This document shows positions 20,970 to 29,664 of a stretch of 64,000 nt of DNA, one piece after another. The stretch comes from Pseudomonas sp. GD04091. GTDB taxonomy: Bacteria > Pseudomonadota > Gammaproteobacteria > Pseudomonadales > Pseudomonadaceae. Below the pieces are notes generated by a model. The model was not told where the DNA came from and ran no database searches. It was given only the letters and a program-made list of their open reading frames with translations. The stretch covers positions 1 through 64,000 of the forward strand of contig NZ_JAOEBG010000001.1 in the NCBI RefSeq assembly GCF_029836165.1. The letters are read 5' to 3'. Position numbers and translations under genes: made by a program. Position 1 is the stretch's first letter. The number at the start of each line of letters is the position of its first letter.

Positions 20970-22412
20970 CTACAAAAGCGAGCCGCTCGATTCCCGACAC
21001 AGTTGCTGGGCCAGCAACCCCAGCGTCATCACCGCGCGCTCTGCCTCCTTGCTCCACGGAATGCCGCAATTAAGGCGGATACAGTGGTTGAACTGTTCGG
21101 TGTTGCTGAAGATCAGGCCGGGGGCGATGCTGATGCCCTGCTCCAGCGCCCGCACATGCAATTCCTGGGTGTTCACCCGCCCAGGCAGGCTGACCCAGAG
21201 AATGAAGCCGCCGGTAGGCCGGGTCATCTGCGTGCCCTCCGGGAAATGCTGCTGCACCGCCAACTGGTATGCACTGAGGTTTTTGCGGTACTCCTGGCGG
21301 ATATAGCGCAAATGGCGGTCATAACCACCGTTCTCCAGGTAGGCCGCCACCGCCATCTGCGTCACACTGCAGGCCGAATGGGTGGTGAACGTCTGCAAGC
21401 GCTGGATCTCGTCCTGGTAGCGGCCGGCGACCATCCAGCCGACCCGCACACCCGGCGACAGTGTCTTGGAGAAACTCGAGCAGTAGATGACCCGATCCAG
21501 ACGATCGAACGCCTTGAGCGCCTTGGTACGCCCCTGCTCGAACATCAGCTCGCCATAGATGTCGTCTTCGACGATCTGGATGTCGAAATCCGAGGCCAGG
21601 CGCAGCAACTGCTTCTGGCGCTCCTCCGGCATGGTGCCGCCCAGGGGGTTGCTCAGGCGCGTGGTCAGCACCAGCGCCTTGATCGACCATTGGTTGGCCG
21701 CCAGTTGCAGGGCCTCCAGACTGATACCGGTGGAAGGGTCACTGGGAATCTCGATGACCTTGAGCCCCAGCAGGTCGGCCAACTGCAACAAACCATAATA
21801 AGTCGGCGACTCAGCGGCGATCAGGTCTCCTGGGCGGGTCAGCACCCGTAGCGACATCTGCAAGGCATCGACACAACCATGGGTGACCACGACCTCACGC
21901 GGATCGACCAGAACACCGGCATCGCGCATGCGAATGGCGATCTGCCGACGCAACGGCTCGAAGCCCGGGCTGAACATGTAGCTGAAGGCCCGTGGACTGT
22001 GGAAGCGGGTGACCTTGGCCAATTGCTGGTGCAAGGCGCGCACTGGCAGGTAGTCCACATGTGGTACTGCCGCGCCGAATGGGAAAACGCCATCGCGCCG
22101 GGCTTCGACGAGTACCTGCTGGATGATGCTGGCACGGGTGACCAGACCAGGACGTTCGACCCTGGCGATATCCGGCGTCTGCGCCGTCAGCGCGGGCGTC
22201 TGGTGCACATAGTAACCCGACTGCGGACGCGCACGGATCAAGCCCTGATCCTCGAGATTGGCGTAGGCCTGCAGCACCGTGGCATGACTGACATTGAGCT
22301 GGGCGCTCATCTTGCGCACCGACGGCACGCGCTCGCCGGGCTGGTATACACCACGCCGGATATCGTCGGCCAGTTGCTGGGCGATGCGCTGGTACAGCAG
22401 CAGGTTGGTCAT
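20970..22412 (-). CDS. MocR-type GntR regulator with aminotransferase domain
   Basis: A 480-aa fusion of an N-terminal winged helix (residues about 5-72: LLLYQRIAQQLADDIRRGVYQPG, then VPSVRKMSAQLNVSHATV) and a class I aminotransferase-like fold. The PLP lysine is in CSSFSKTLSPGVRVGW. MocR proteins usually bind PLP as effector or ligand sensor and often control a divergent gene. No divergent gene is present here, only non-coding repeat DNA, so the target is not obvious. The ATG at 22412 is chosen by the conserved family start (MTNLLLYQ). The upstream extension is not family-like. Confidence 0.88.
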   Translation of the reverse strand: MTNLLLYQRIAQQLADDIRRGVYQPGERVPSVRKMSAQLNVSHATVLQAYANLEDQGLIRARPQSGYYVHQTPALTAQTPDIARVERPGLVTRASIIQQVLVEARRDGVFPFGAAVPHVDYLPVRALHQQLAKVTRFHSPRAFSYMFSPGFEPLRRQIAIRMRDAGVLVDPREVVVTHGCVDALQMSLRVLTRPGDLIAAESPTYYGLLQLADLLGLKVIEIPSDPSTGISLEALQLAANQWSIKALVLTTRLSNPLGGTMPEERQKQLLRLASDFDIQIVEDDIYGELMFEQGRTKALKAFDRLDRVIYCSSFSKTLSPGVRVGWMVAGRYQDEIQRLQTFTTHSACSVTQMAVAAYLENGGYDRHLRYIRQEYRKNLSAYQLAVQQHFPEGTQMTRPTGGFILWVSLPGRVNTQELHVRALEQGISIAPGLIFSNTEQFNHCIRLNCGIPWSKEAERAVMTLGLLAQQLCRESSGSLL

Positions 22413-22650
22413 GGCGTGTTCTCGAAGCGCGGACGGGATCGTTGTTCTTGTGCGACTCACAGCGGAGCCAGAATACCGTAACAGTTACGAAGTGTACTGG
22501 GACAGATCGCAGAATAGTCAACAATACAGTTGCGTGACAGAGGCACATCGAGTGACCGTACCGACGCACCGACGAACGCACACCTTCTAAGCCGGTTGAT
22601 GGCAACGCAGCAGTCCGCCAGGCCCACCCGGGGGCATGCGCTATTAGAGC
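22413..22650 (-). promoter_or_regulatory. Upstream region of the MocR gene
   Basis: On the minus strand TTGACT with TACACT 19 bases later is a possible promoter (about 22490-22520). ACAGTTACG (22481-22489) and ACAGTTGCG (22526-22534) form a direct repeat, the kind of site MocR proteins use for autoregulation. Both points are inference. No ORF here looks real. Confidence 0.35.
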
Positions 22651-22722
22651 TTTGGCTTTGGCTTTGGCTTTGGCTTTGGCTTTGGCTTTGGCTTTGGCTT
22701 TGGCTTTGGCTTTGGCTTTGGC
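22651..22722. repeat. Hexanucleotide array, 12 copies of TTTGGC
   Basis: Exactly 72 bases of uninterrupted 6-bp repeat between the MocR gene and the OmpA-like gene. One strand is TTTGGC, the other GCCAAA. It can be read as Leu-Trp, Ala-Lys or Lys-Pro repeats, but no ORF with a start site and folded sequence contains it. Such arrays change length by slipped-strand replication. Confidence 0.95.
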
Positions 22723-22829
22723 GATCAGAAGGCTAACACCCAGTGCGCTAGCGGCAGCTGCGCCAGCCCAGGCGCCGCCCGTAACTTCGCGACTTCAGGA
22801 GGCTGAGCGCAGGCCTTGCGGAGGGAGGT

Positions 22830-22882
22830 GACGGGCATGGATGCCCGTCAAGCGCTGCGGCCCAGGATGGGCCGTTCAGCGC
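22830..22882. other. Tandem strong stem-loops, possible structured RNA
   Basis: Stem A pairs GACGGGCAT (22830-22838) with ATGCCCGTC (22841-22849) across GG. Stem B is nested: GCGCTG (22852-22857) with CAGCGC (22877-22882), enclosing CGGCCCA (22858-22864) with TGGGCCG (22868-22874). They lie two bases apart and 50 bases past the stop of the OmpA-like gene. There is no U-run on either strand, so a simple terminator is unlikely. Confidence 0.6.
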
Positions 22883-22932
22883 AAACACAATACCTGTAGG
22901 AACGAGTTAACCCGCAAATAGAGAAACAGGAC

Positions 22933-23742
22933 TCAACGCGCTGGCGCGAGCTTGCCCTTGTCATCGGAGAAGACGATCTCGACCCGGCGGTTCTGCGCCC
23001 TGCCCCGCTCGGAGGCGTTGGCCTCCACCGGATACTGGTCGCCATAACCCTCGACCTGAATCCGCTTCTCGCCTACCCCCAGGTCGACCAGCATGTCGGC
23101 CACCGCCTGGGCGCGATCACGCGACAGCTTCAGGTTGTCCTCCGGCGCCCCGGTGCTGTCGGTATACCCCTCGATCCGCACCACACGACGCGGGTTGAGC
23201 TGAAGGAACTGCACCAGTTTGAGCACGGTCCGGCTGGCCGAGTTCTTCAGATCGGCCTGGCCGGTATCGAACAGTACGTCACCCAGGGTCATCACCAGTC
23301 CACGATCCGCCTGCTCCGAGGCCAGCGCCGCAATCTGCGATTCGACGAACTTGCCTTGCTGCTGAACACTGGCCAGCTTGGCCTCGCGCAAGGCCAGCTG
23401 CAGGCGCTGGCGCTCCAGATCGAGCTTGGTCAGGCGCTCCTGGTTCAATGCCAGCTTGGCGTGCTCGCTGGCGATCTCGCTGTAACGCTCACTGAGGTAG
23501 GCGTAATGACGCACATCGCCACCGGTACCTACGTAACCCGCCAGGCGCTCCGCCCGCCCCAGGGACTCACCGGCACGGATGACGTCACGGGGCGCACTGC
23601 GCAGCACATCGGCGTTGTCCTTGACCTTCTGGAACGCGGCACTGGCCTCGTCCAGCGCCGATTCGCTGCGCTGACTGGCGCAGCCCTGCAGCCCGACAAA
23701 CGCCAGCAGAACCAGGGCCGCCATTGGTTTGAGACGACTCAT
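22933..23742 (-). CDS. OmpA-family lipoprotein
   Basis: A 269-aa outer-membrane lipoprotein. The signal peptide ends in LQGC near residue 21. Residues about 30-145 form a DUF4398-like helical region with a coiled-coil (NQERLTKLDLERQRLQLALREAKLAS). Residues about 150-260 are an OmpA C-terminal peptidoglycan-binding domain with the motifs LFDTGQADLK, IEGYTDSTG, LSRDRAQAVADML and GRAQNRRVEI. Its ATG overlaps the stop of the upstream lipoprotein by four bases (ATGA). It is the last gene of a three-gene operon. Confidence 0.9.
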   Translation of the reverse strand: MSRLKPMAALVLLAFVGLQGCASQRSESALDEASAAFQKVKDNADVLRSAPRDVIRAGESLGRAERLAGYVGTGGDVRHYAYLSERYSEIASEHAKLALNQERLTKLDLERQRLQLALREAKLASVQQQGKFVESQIAALASEQADRGLVMTLGDVLFDTGQADLKNSASRTVLKLVQFLQLNPRRVVRIEGYTDSTGAPEDNLKLSRDRAQAVADMLVDLGVGEKRIQVEGYGDQYPVEANASERGRAQNRRVEIVFSDDKGKLAPAR

Positions 23743-24092
23743 GGCTGCACCTCCAGTTGCTTGCGCAGACGCTTGACCCGCGACTGCAACACCTGCAGCT
23801 GCTCTTCGCTCTTCTGGTTCAGCACCCGCGCTTCGGCCAGACGCGCATCCAGCTCGGCCTGCTCGGCGCGCATGCGCGCGTCGCGATAACTCTCGCTGAG
23901 CATGTTGCTTTTGGCTCGCGCCAGCTTCTCTTCGGCCAATTTGAACTCCGGCACCTGCTCGGTGGCGCCGACCGCCTTGGCCTGCTCCAGCGCCTGCTCG
24001 GACAGACGCAGCTGTTCATTGGGTGCCGGATCATTGGCACAGCCGGCCAGGCCGAGCACGGCCAGGGCGAGCATCAGGGATTGGATTCTCAC
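23739..24092 (-). CDS. DUF4398 lipoprotein
   Basis: A 117-aa lipoprotein (MRIQSLMLALAVLGLAGC, lipobox LAGC). It is followed by the DUF4398 helical pattern (LRLSEQALEQAKAVGA...PEFKLAEEKLARAK) and a coiled-coil tail ending in LQSRVKRLRKQLEVQ. Function is unknown. It is regularly found next to an OmpA-like partner, as here. It starts nine bases after the solute-binding protein gene and overlaps the OmpA-like gene, so the three should be coexpressed. Confidence 0.87.
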   Translation of the reverse strand: MRIQSLMLALAVLGLAGCANDPAPNEQLRLSEQALEQAKAVGATEQVPEFKLAEEKLARAKSNMLSESYRDARMRAEQAELDARLAEARVLNQKSEEQLQVLQSRVKRLRKQLEVQP

Positions 24093-24101
24093 ACACTCTT
24101 C

Positions 24102-24923
24102 CTACTGTTTGGGGGCACCCTGCGACGCCTGCATCTGCGCCTTCCAGCGCTCGACATTGCGCTGCAGCACAGCCTCGCTCGCCCCGGAGATCGGCAATTC
24201 TGTCAGCTTTTTCGCCAGTTGTCCGCGCAACCAGCTGTCGTTGCAGGCGGAGTTGTGCGACACAGCCAGGTACAGCCCCGGACGGTCCACCGGCAGGCCT
24301 CGGGCGATGAGATCGTTACCCACCCCCAGGCTCTGGGCCATGGCCATCCCCGAGTAGCGCCCCGCCAGCACATAATCGACTTGGCCGAGCACCAGCTTCT
24401 GGAAGGCTTGAGTCAGGTTCTGCGTGGGCTCCAGCTTGAGCTGGGCCTTGGCGAAGGCGTCGAAGGCCGGGGTCAGGCGCGCCTTCTCCGACAGTGCGCC
24501 CTGGTAGCGGGCAAGGTCGGCCGGGCCATCGAACACCAAGGTGGCGTCATGACGGGTCCAGACCAGGTATTCGTTCAATTGCAGGGCGGGATGAATGTAG
24601 TCCAGGCTGGTCAGCTGGGTCACCTGCAGCGGCGTGTCGAGCAACAGGTCCATGCGCCCACTGCGCACTTCTTCCAGCGCCTGCTCGCGCCTGCCGGCGT
24701 GCAGCACCTCGACCTTCACACCCAGCTCGCCAGCCACCTGGCGCAGCAGGTCGACATTGGCGCCGATCAAGTGTTTCGGGTCCTGCGGATCCTGCCAGGA
24801 ATACGGCGGCGCATCGGGGCTACCAGTGGCCACCAGGCGCTCGCACTTGCCCGCCGCCAGCGTCTGGGCCGACAGCAAAGCCAGCATCCAGGCCACCTTT
24901 TTCATCCCTTTGCGACACACCAT
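24102..24923 (-). CDS. Periplasmic solute-binding protein, SBP family 3
   Basis: A 273-aa exported protein of the bacterial extracellular solute-binding family 3 type. Characteristic parts are ATGSPDAPPYSWQDP, LIGANVDLLRQVAGELG, MDLLLDTPLQVTQ and a second lobe from about 150. No ABC permease or ATPase is adjacent; it is cotranscribed with two lipoproteins instead. It may be a ligand sensor rather than a transporter part. The ATG at 24923 has AAGGG at good distance. The next ATG (24905) would place AAAGGG against the start and would lose the basic n-region of the signal peptide. Confidence 0.78.
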   Translation of the reverse strand: MVCRKGMKKVAWMLALLSAQTLAAGKCERLVATGSPDAPPYSWQDPQDPKHLIGANVDLLRQVAGELGVKVEVLHAGRREQALEEVRSGRMDLLLDTPLQVTQLTSLDYIHPALQLNEYLVWTRHDATLVFDGPADLARYQGALSEKARLTPAFDAFAKAQLKLEPTQNLTQAFQKLVLGQVDYVLAGRYSGMAMAQSLGVGNDLIARGLPVDRPGLYLAVSHNSACNDSWLRGQLAKKLTELPISGASEAVLQRNVERWKAQMQASQGAPKQ

Positions 24924-24955
24924 GCAACCCTTACCTCGCCCCTGAAAAAACCATG

Positions 24956-24988
24956 AAAAAACCCGGACCGCCAAGGGCGGGCCGGGTT
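24956..24988 (-). terminator. Rho-independent terminator of etfBA
   Basis: Stem AACCCGG-CCGCC (24960-24972, one bulge) with GGCGG-CCGGGTT (24976-24988), followed on the minus strand by six T. It lies 23 bases past the etfA stop. Confidence 0.88.
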
Positions 24989-25010
24989 CTTTATAAGTGA
25001 AGCAGGCGGA

Positions 25011-25940
25011 TCAGACCAGCTTTTCCAGCTCCGGAACCGCTTCGAACAGGTCGGCGACCAGGCCGTAATCAGCCACCTGGAAGATCGGCGCTTCTTCATC
25101 CTTGTTGATCGCGACGATCACCTTGGAGTCCTTCATGCCGGCCAGATGCTGGATCGCGCCGGAGATACCGACGGCGATGTACAGCTGTGGCGCGACGATC
25201 TTGCCGGTCTGGCCGACCTGCATGTCGTTCGGCACGAAGCCTGCGTCGACTGCGGCGCGCGAAGCACCGACGGCGGCGCCGAGCTTGTCGGCCAGGGCGT
25301 ACAGGTGCTTGAAGTTGTCACCGTTGCCCATGCCGCGACCACCGGAAACGACGATCTTGGCGGCGGTCAGCTCAGGACGGTCGGACTTGGCCAGCTCTTC
25401 GCCCACGAAGGCCGACTTGCCAGCGTCGTGAGCGGCAGCGATAGCTTCGACGGCAGCCGAACCACCTTCGGCGGCCACGGCGTCGAAACCGGTGGTACGC
25501 ACGGTGATGACCTTGACCGCGGCGCTCGACTGCACGGTAGCGATGGCGTTACCGGCATAGATCGGGCGCTTGAAGGTATCGGCGGATTCTACCGAGACAA
25601 TCTCGGAGATCTGGTCGACGTCCAGCAGCGCGGCAACGCGCGGCAGGATGTTCTTGCCATTGGTGGTGGCCGGCGCCAGCACATGGCTGTAACCCTTGGC
25701 CAGTTCGACCAGCAGCGGTGCGACGTTTTCCGGCAGGGCGTGGGCGTAGGCCGCGTTATCGGCGACCAGGACCTTGGCCACGCCAGCGATCTTGGCGGCG
25801 GATTCGGCAACACCACCGACGTTCTGGCCTGCGACCAGTACGTGGATATCACCACCGATCTTGGCGGCAGCGGCGACAGTGTTCAGGGTGGCCGGAGCTA
25901 CGGCACCGTTTTCGTGTTCAGCGACAACCAGGATAGTCAT
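25011..25940 (-). CDS. etfA: Electron transfer flavoprotein alpha subunit
   Basis: A 309-aa subunit of the soluble ETF heterodimer. ETF takes electrons from acyl-CoA and other dehydrogenases and hands them to ETF-ubiquinone oxidoreductase. The C-terminal FAD domain is intact: VSGGRGMG near 200, [20 protein letters not shown] and [17 protein letters not shown]. It starts immediately after the etfB stop (TAAATG) with no gap. Confidence 0.96.
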   Translation of the reverse strand: MTILVVAEHENGAVAPATLNTVAAAAKIGGDIHVLVAGQNVGGVAESAAKIAGVAKVLVADNAAYAHALPENVAPLLVELAKGYSHVLAPATTNGKNILPRVAALLDVDQISEIVSVESADTFKRPIYAGNAIATVQSSAAVKVITVRTTGFDAVAAEGGSAAVEAIAAAHDAGKSAFVGEELAKSDRPELTAAKIVVSGGRGMGNGDNFKHLYALADKLGAAVGASRAAVDAGFVPNDMQVGQTGKIVAPQLYIAVGISGAIQHLAGMKDSKVIVAINKDEEAPIFQVADYGLVADLFEAVPELEKLV

Positions 25941-26690
25941 TTAGATTACCTTCGCTTCGTTCTTCAGCTTCTCGACCAGTTCGGCCACCGACTTGACCTT
26001 GATACCCGCGCTGCGGGCGGCAGGCGCTTCGACCTTGAGGGTCTTGGTGGTGGAGGCGAGGGACACGCCCAGCGCATCTGGAGTGACGGTCTCCAGCGGC
26101 TTCTTCTTGGCCTTCATGATGTTCGGCAGCGACGCATAGCGTGGCTCGTTCAGGCGCAGGTCGGTGGTGACGATGGCTGGCAGGTTCAACGCAACGGTCT
26201 GCAGGCCGCCGTCGATTTCACGGGTGACGTTGACCTTGTCGCCGGCGACTTCGACCTTGGAGGCGAAGGTGCCCTGGGCATAGCCCGTCAGCGCGGCCAG
26301 CATCTGGCCGGTCTGGTTGTTGTCGCTGTCGATGGCCTGCTTGCCGAGAATGACCAGCTGCGGCTGCTCCTTGTCGACAACGGCTTTCAACGCCTTGGCC
26401 ACGGCCAGGGAGTTCAGTTCATCCGCGGCTTCCACCAGGATGGCGCGATCAGCGCCCAGTGCCAGGGCGGTACGCAGCTGTTCCTGGGCAGCGGTCGGGC
26501 CGATGCTGACGACGACGATTTCGCTCGCCACGCCCTTCTCTTTCAGGCGGACGGCTTCTTCCACGGCGATTTCGCAGAAGGGGTTCATGGACATCTTGAC
26601 GTTTGCAAGGTCGACGCCGGAGTTGTCCGCCTTGACGCGAACCTTGACGTTGTAGTCGACCACTCGTTTGACAGCTACAAGAACCTTCAT
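25941..26690 (-). CDS. etfB: Electron transfer flavoprotein beta subunit
   Basis: A 249-aa ETF beta subunit that binds AMP and docks onto dehydrogenase partners. The family signature is [20 protein letters not shown] near residue 115. The recognition loop region is around [21 protein letters not shown]. It is the first gene of the etfBA operon, divergent from the ETF-QO gene. Confidence 0.96.
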   Translation of the reverse strand: MKVLVAVKRVVDYNVKVRVKADNSGVDLANVKMSMNPFCEIAVEEAVRLKEKGVASEIVVVSIGPTAAQEQLRTALALGADRAILVEAADELNSLAVAKALKAVVDKEQPQLVILGKQAIDSDNNQTGQMLAALTGYAQGTFASKVEVAGDKVNVTREIDGGLQTVALNLPAIVTTDLRLNEPRYASLPNIMKAKKKPLETVTPDALGVSLASTTKTLKVEAPAARSAGIKVKSVAELVEKLKNEAKVI

Positions 26691-27064
26691 GGATTCCTCG
26701 TTACTCTCCGGTGAAAAGAAGATCGCCTGGGTACTGCCCGGCGAATGCGCGTGGGTACAAGGGCACCTCTAAAAACGTTCCGGAGCGGGCGAACTTCACT
26801 TGACCGAACAGTCCTGTTTCGACTGTCGCGAGTAAAACCCACGAGTCATTTTCTGTCGTGGCGTGTAGACTCCACTACAAAACCTGATCCAGCCCGTAAA
26901 CCCTGCTCTCCACCTGGTCTTTAGGGGTGCACCTGCGCCCGACGGTCAGCCTACGGCGAACGCGAAAGCGCTCGTATCTTGACCGTAACACCCAATCCGG
27001 TCAATACGGCAAATTGGCCAGCCTCCAGCCGTCCACCTGTGATTCTACGGGCCTCCGGCAAATT
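26691..27064. other. Divergent upstream region of etfB
   Basis: About 370 bases between etfB and the recognised operator/promoter of the ETF-QO gene. No protein-coding ORF is convincing. The etfBA promoter must be here, but I could not fix a -35/-10 pair. Confidence 0.45.
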
Positions 27065-27078
27065 CAAACAAACGTTTG
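27065..27078. promoter_or_regulatory. PsrA-like operator
   Basis: CAAAC-N4-GTTTG is an exact dyad that matches the reported PsrA motif (G/C)AAAC-N2-4-GTTT(G/C). It lies three bases upstream of the -35 box of the ETF-QO gene. PsrA is a TetR repressor relieved by long-chain fatty acids or acyl-CoA, which suits a beta-oxidation electron acceptor. Confidence 0.6.
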
Positions 27079-27080
27079 TA

Positions 27081-27109
27081 TTGGACCCGCCAAGTGGTGT
27101 AGATATAAT
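27081..27109 (+). promoter_or_regulatory. Sigma-70 promoter of the ETF-QO gene
   Basis: TTGGAC (27081-27086), a 17-base spacer and a perfect TATAAT (27104-27109). The leader is about 120 bases. Confidence 0.82.
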
Positions 27110-27234
27110 GCGCGGCCAAGACAAGACGGTGTAGTCCGTCATCCACGCAGCTACAGCAACCACGCGCCGTGCATGACCGTGAAACACCCAAAAAAGACAA
27201 GCAACAGCGATGAGCCTTGAGTAGGAGAGAACCA

Positions 27235-28899
27235 GTGGAACGCGAATACATGGAATTCGACGTGGTCATCGTCGGCGCAGGCCCGGCGGGCCTGTCCGCC
27301 GCCTGCCGCCTGAAGCAGAAGGCCGCCGAAGCCGGTAGCGAGATCAGCGTCTGCGTGGTCGAGAAAGGCTCCGAAGTCGGCGCCCACATCCTCTCCGGCG
27401 CGGTGTTCGAACCGCGCGCCCTGAACGAACTGTTCCCCGACTGGAAGGAACTCGGCGCGCCGCTGAACACCGAAGTGAAGCGCGACGACATCTATGTGCT
27501 CAAGGATGCCGCCAGCTCGACCAAGGTCCCCGACCTGTTCGTGCCCAAGACCATGCACAACCAGGGCAACTACATCATCTCCCTGGGCAACCTGTGCCGC
27601 TGGCTCGCTCAGCAGGCCGAGAACCTGGGCGTGGAGATCTACCCGGGCTTCGCCGCCCAGGAAGCGCTGTTCGATGAGAACGGCGTGGTCCGCGGCATCG
27701 TCACCGGCGACCTGGGCGTCGACCGCGAGGGCCAACCGAAGGATGGCCTGTACACCCCAGGCATGGAACTGCGCGCCAAATACACCCTGTTCGCCGAAGG
27801 CTGCCGTGGCCATATCGGCAAGCAACTGATCAAGCGCTTCGACCTGGATAACGCGTCCGACGTGCAGCACTACGGCATCGGCCTCAAGGAAATCTGGGAA
27901 ATCGACCCGGCCAAGCACGAGCAGGGCCTGGTGGTACATACCGCCGGCTGGCCGCTGGACGTAATGAGCAAGGACAACACCGGTGGCTCGTTCCTCTATC
28001 ACCTGGAAAACAACCAGGTGGTGGTCGGCCTGATCGTTGACCTGTCCTACGCCAATCCGTACCTGTCGCCGTTCGACGAATTCCAGCGCCTCAAACACCA
28101 CCCGGTGATGGCCCAGTACCTCGAAGGCGGCAAGCGCATCAGCTATGGCGCCCGCGCCATCTGCAAGGGCGGCTTCAATTCGCTGCCCAAGATGGTGTTC
28201 AACGGCGGCGCGCTGATCGGCTGCGACCTCGGCACCCTGAACTTCGCCAAGATCAAGGGCAGCCACACCGCGATGAAATCCGGCATGCTCGCCGCGGAAG
28301 CTGTGGCCGACGCGCTGATCGCCGGTAGCGAGGGCGGTGACCAGCTGAACGGCTACGTCAGCGCCTTCAAGGCCAGCTGGTTGCACGAAGAACTGTTCGC
28401 CAGCCGCAACTTCGGCCCGGCGATGCACAAGTTCGGCCCGATCCTCGGCGCGGCATTCAACTATGTCGACCAGAACTGGTTCGGCGGCAAGCTGCCGTTC
28501 ACCCTGCACGACACCAAGCCGGACTACGCCTGCCTCAAGCTGGCGGCGGACTCGAAAAAGATCGACTACCCGAAACCGGACGGCAAGCTCAGCTTCGACA
28601 AGCTCAGCTCGGTATTCCTCTCCAGCACCAACCATGAAGAGGAACAACCCTGCCACCTGAAGCTGACCGACCCGAACATCCCGATCGCCAGCAACCTGCC
28701 GCTGTACGACGAGCCGGCGCAGCGCTACTGCCCGGCCGGCGTGTACGAAGTGGTCACCCAGGAAGATGGCAACAAGCGCTTCCAGATCAATGCGCAGAAC
28801 TGCGTGCACTGCAAGACCTGCGACATCAAGGATCCGGCCCAGAACATCACCTGGGTCACCCCTGAAGGTGCCGGCGGGCCGAACTACCCGAACATGTAA
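27235..28899 (+). CDS. Electron transfer flavoprotein-ubiquinone oxidoreductase
   Basis: A 554-aa inner-membrane-associated flavoprotein that oxidises reduced ETF and reduces ubiquinone. The N-terminal FAD fold is VVIVGAGPAGLSAACRLK. A central ubiquinone-binding/membrane region follows. A C-terminal [4Fe-4S] domain has Cys in RYCPAGVYEV and NCVHCKTCDIKDP. The protein ends PEGAGGPNYPNM, typical of the family. The GTG at 27235 is chosen because AGGAG sits seven bases upstream and it opens MEREYMEFDVV. It is divergent from etfBA, its electron donor. Confidence 0.95.
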   Translation: MEREYMEFDVVIVGAGPAGLSAACRLKQKAAEAGSEISVCVVEKGSEVGAHILSGAVFEPRALNELFPDWKELGAPLNTEVKRDDIYVLKDAASSTKVPDLFVPKTMHNQGNYIISLGNLCRWLAQQAENLGVEIYPGFAAQEALFDENGVVRGIVTGDLGVDREGQPKDGLYTPGMELRAKYTLFAEGCRGHIGKQLIKRFDLDNASDVQHYGIGLKEIWEIDPAKHEQGLVVHTAGWPLDVMSKDNTGGSFLYHLENNQVVVGLIVDLSYANPYLSPFDEFQRLKHHPVMAQYLEGGKRISYGARAICKGGFNSLPKMVFNGGALIGCDLGTLNFAKIKGSHTAMKSGMLAAEAVADALIAGSEGGDQLNGYVSAFKASWLHEELFASRNFGPAMHKFGPILGAAFNYVDQNWFGGKLPFTLHDTKPDYACLKLAADSKKIDYPKPDGKLSFDKLSSVFLSSTNHEEEQPCHLKLTDPNIPIASNLPLYDEPAQRYCPAGVYEVVTQEDGNKRFQINAQNCVHCKTCDIKDPAQNITWVTPEGAGGPNYPNM

Positions 28900-28917
28900 G
28901 CCCTGCCCTCACGGCGA

Positions 28918-28955
28918 GAAAAAGCCCCCTGGTCATACGACCCGGGGGCTTTTTC
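28918..28955. terminator. Bidirectional terminator
   Basis: Stem GAAAAAGCCCCC-type (28918-28929) with its complement (28944-28955), with a nested GGTC/GACC and loop ATAC. A5 and T5 tracts let it serve both the ETF-QO gene and the converging mqsRA operon. Confidence 0.9.
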
Positions 28956-28958
28956 GTG

Positions 28959-29360
28959 TCAGGCGCTGCGCACTTCTTCGAACAATTCCGGGTGACGATC
29001 GAGCAGCTTGAACAGCTTGATCAGCGCAACCGGTGGCTGGGTCTTGCCGTTCTCGTAGCGGGAGAAGGCGTTAACGCCACCGCCGAAGATTTCACCTGCC
29101 TCACGCTGGTCGAGGTCAAACTTACGGCGTACGGCGACAATGAAGGCTGGATCGACGGCGGCGGCATTGATTTGCCGGTCGAAAGCCCGCATCAGATCGC
29201 TTATACGCTCCGACTCTTCAAGGGTCAGCACCGCTTCGCCACAGACCGGGCAGTAATCCCCGAATACATCGGGGATCATCGTATCCCGGCCTTTGTAGCG
29301 ATAGGGCATGTCCTGAGCCTGGGAAACCAGCTCTGCGCCTCCACACATTGGACATTTCAT
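28959..29360 (-). CDS. mqsA: MqsA-like antitoxin
   Basis: A 133-aa antitoxin. The N-terminal zinc-binding domain has CPMCGG (residues 3-8) and CPVCGE (about 37-42), and binds MqsR. The C-terminal HTH_XRE domain (LDQREAGEIFGGGVNAFSRYENGKTQPP) binds the operator and represses the operon. Length and organisation match E. coli MqsA (131 aa). It follows the toxin gene by one base, the unusual toxin-first order of mqsRA. Confidence 0.93.
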   Translation of the reverse strand: MKCPMCGGAELVSQAQDMPYRYKGRDTMIPDVFGDYCPVCGEAVLTLEESERISDLMRAFDRQINAAAVDPAFIVAVRRKFDLDQREAGEIFGGGVNAFSRYENGKTQPPVALIKLFKLLDRHPELFEEVRSA

Positions 29361-29361
29361 T

Positions 29362-29658
29362 TCAGAGCTCCTTGAAAGACACGACCAGTACGTCGTCCAC
29401 CACCGTCAGTTTCACGTAGATCCAGCCGAGCTGAGCATGAACGTGATAAACATCCTGCCAAAGCCTGTGGTCATGATAGGTGGTCATGCTTTTATAAAAA
29501 TCAGAGGGCATAAGCGCTCGAACCACATCAAGAATCTGCCGAGGTTGCAGGCCAAGCGCATGAGCGCCCTGAATTGCGGCCCGTGTCGACCTTACCTTTC
29601 CCTGACTCAACAGAACTTGTACCCGCTCCAAAGGGCAGTGGGGCGTTCTCTTTTCCAT
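29362..29658 (-). CDS. mqsR: MqsR-like toxin, GCU-specific mRNA interferase
   Basis: A 98-aa RelE-fold endoribonuclease toxin, identical in length to E. coli MqsR. It shares obvious blocks with that protein, such as the N-terminal MEKRTPH, the central DFYKSMTTYHDH and the C-terminal VLVVSFKE. E. coli MqsR cleaves mRNA at GCU (GCN). The catalytic-site Lys, Tyr and His-rich segment appears intact, so the toxin is probably active. The ATG at 29658 is preceded by AAAGG, which lies inside the operator palindrome. Confidence 0.93.
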   Translation of the reverse strand: MEKRTPHCPLERVQVLLSQGKVRSTRAAIQGAHALGLQPRQILDVVRALMPSDFYKSMTTYHDHRLWQDVYHVHAQLGWIYVKLTVVDDVLVVSFKEL

Positions 29659-29664
29659 GAGAAA

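Noticed and set aside
22651..22722. Possible CRISPR array
   Set aside because: The repeat unit is 6 bp with no spacers, and no cas gene is near.
22530..22736. 68-codon frame with a Leu-Trp repeat
   Set aside because: The repeat is simply the TTTGGC array read in one frame. There is no ribosome site or conserved flanking sequence.
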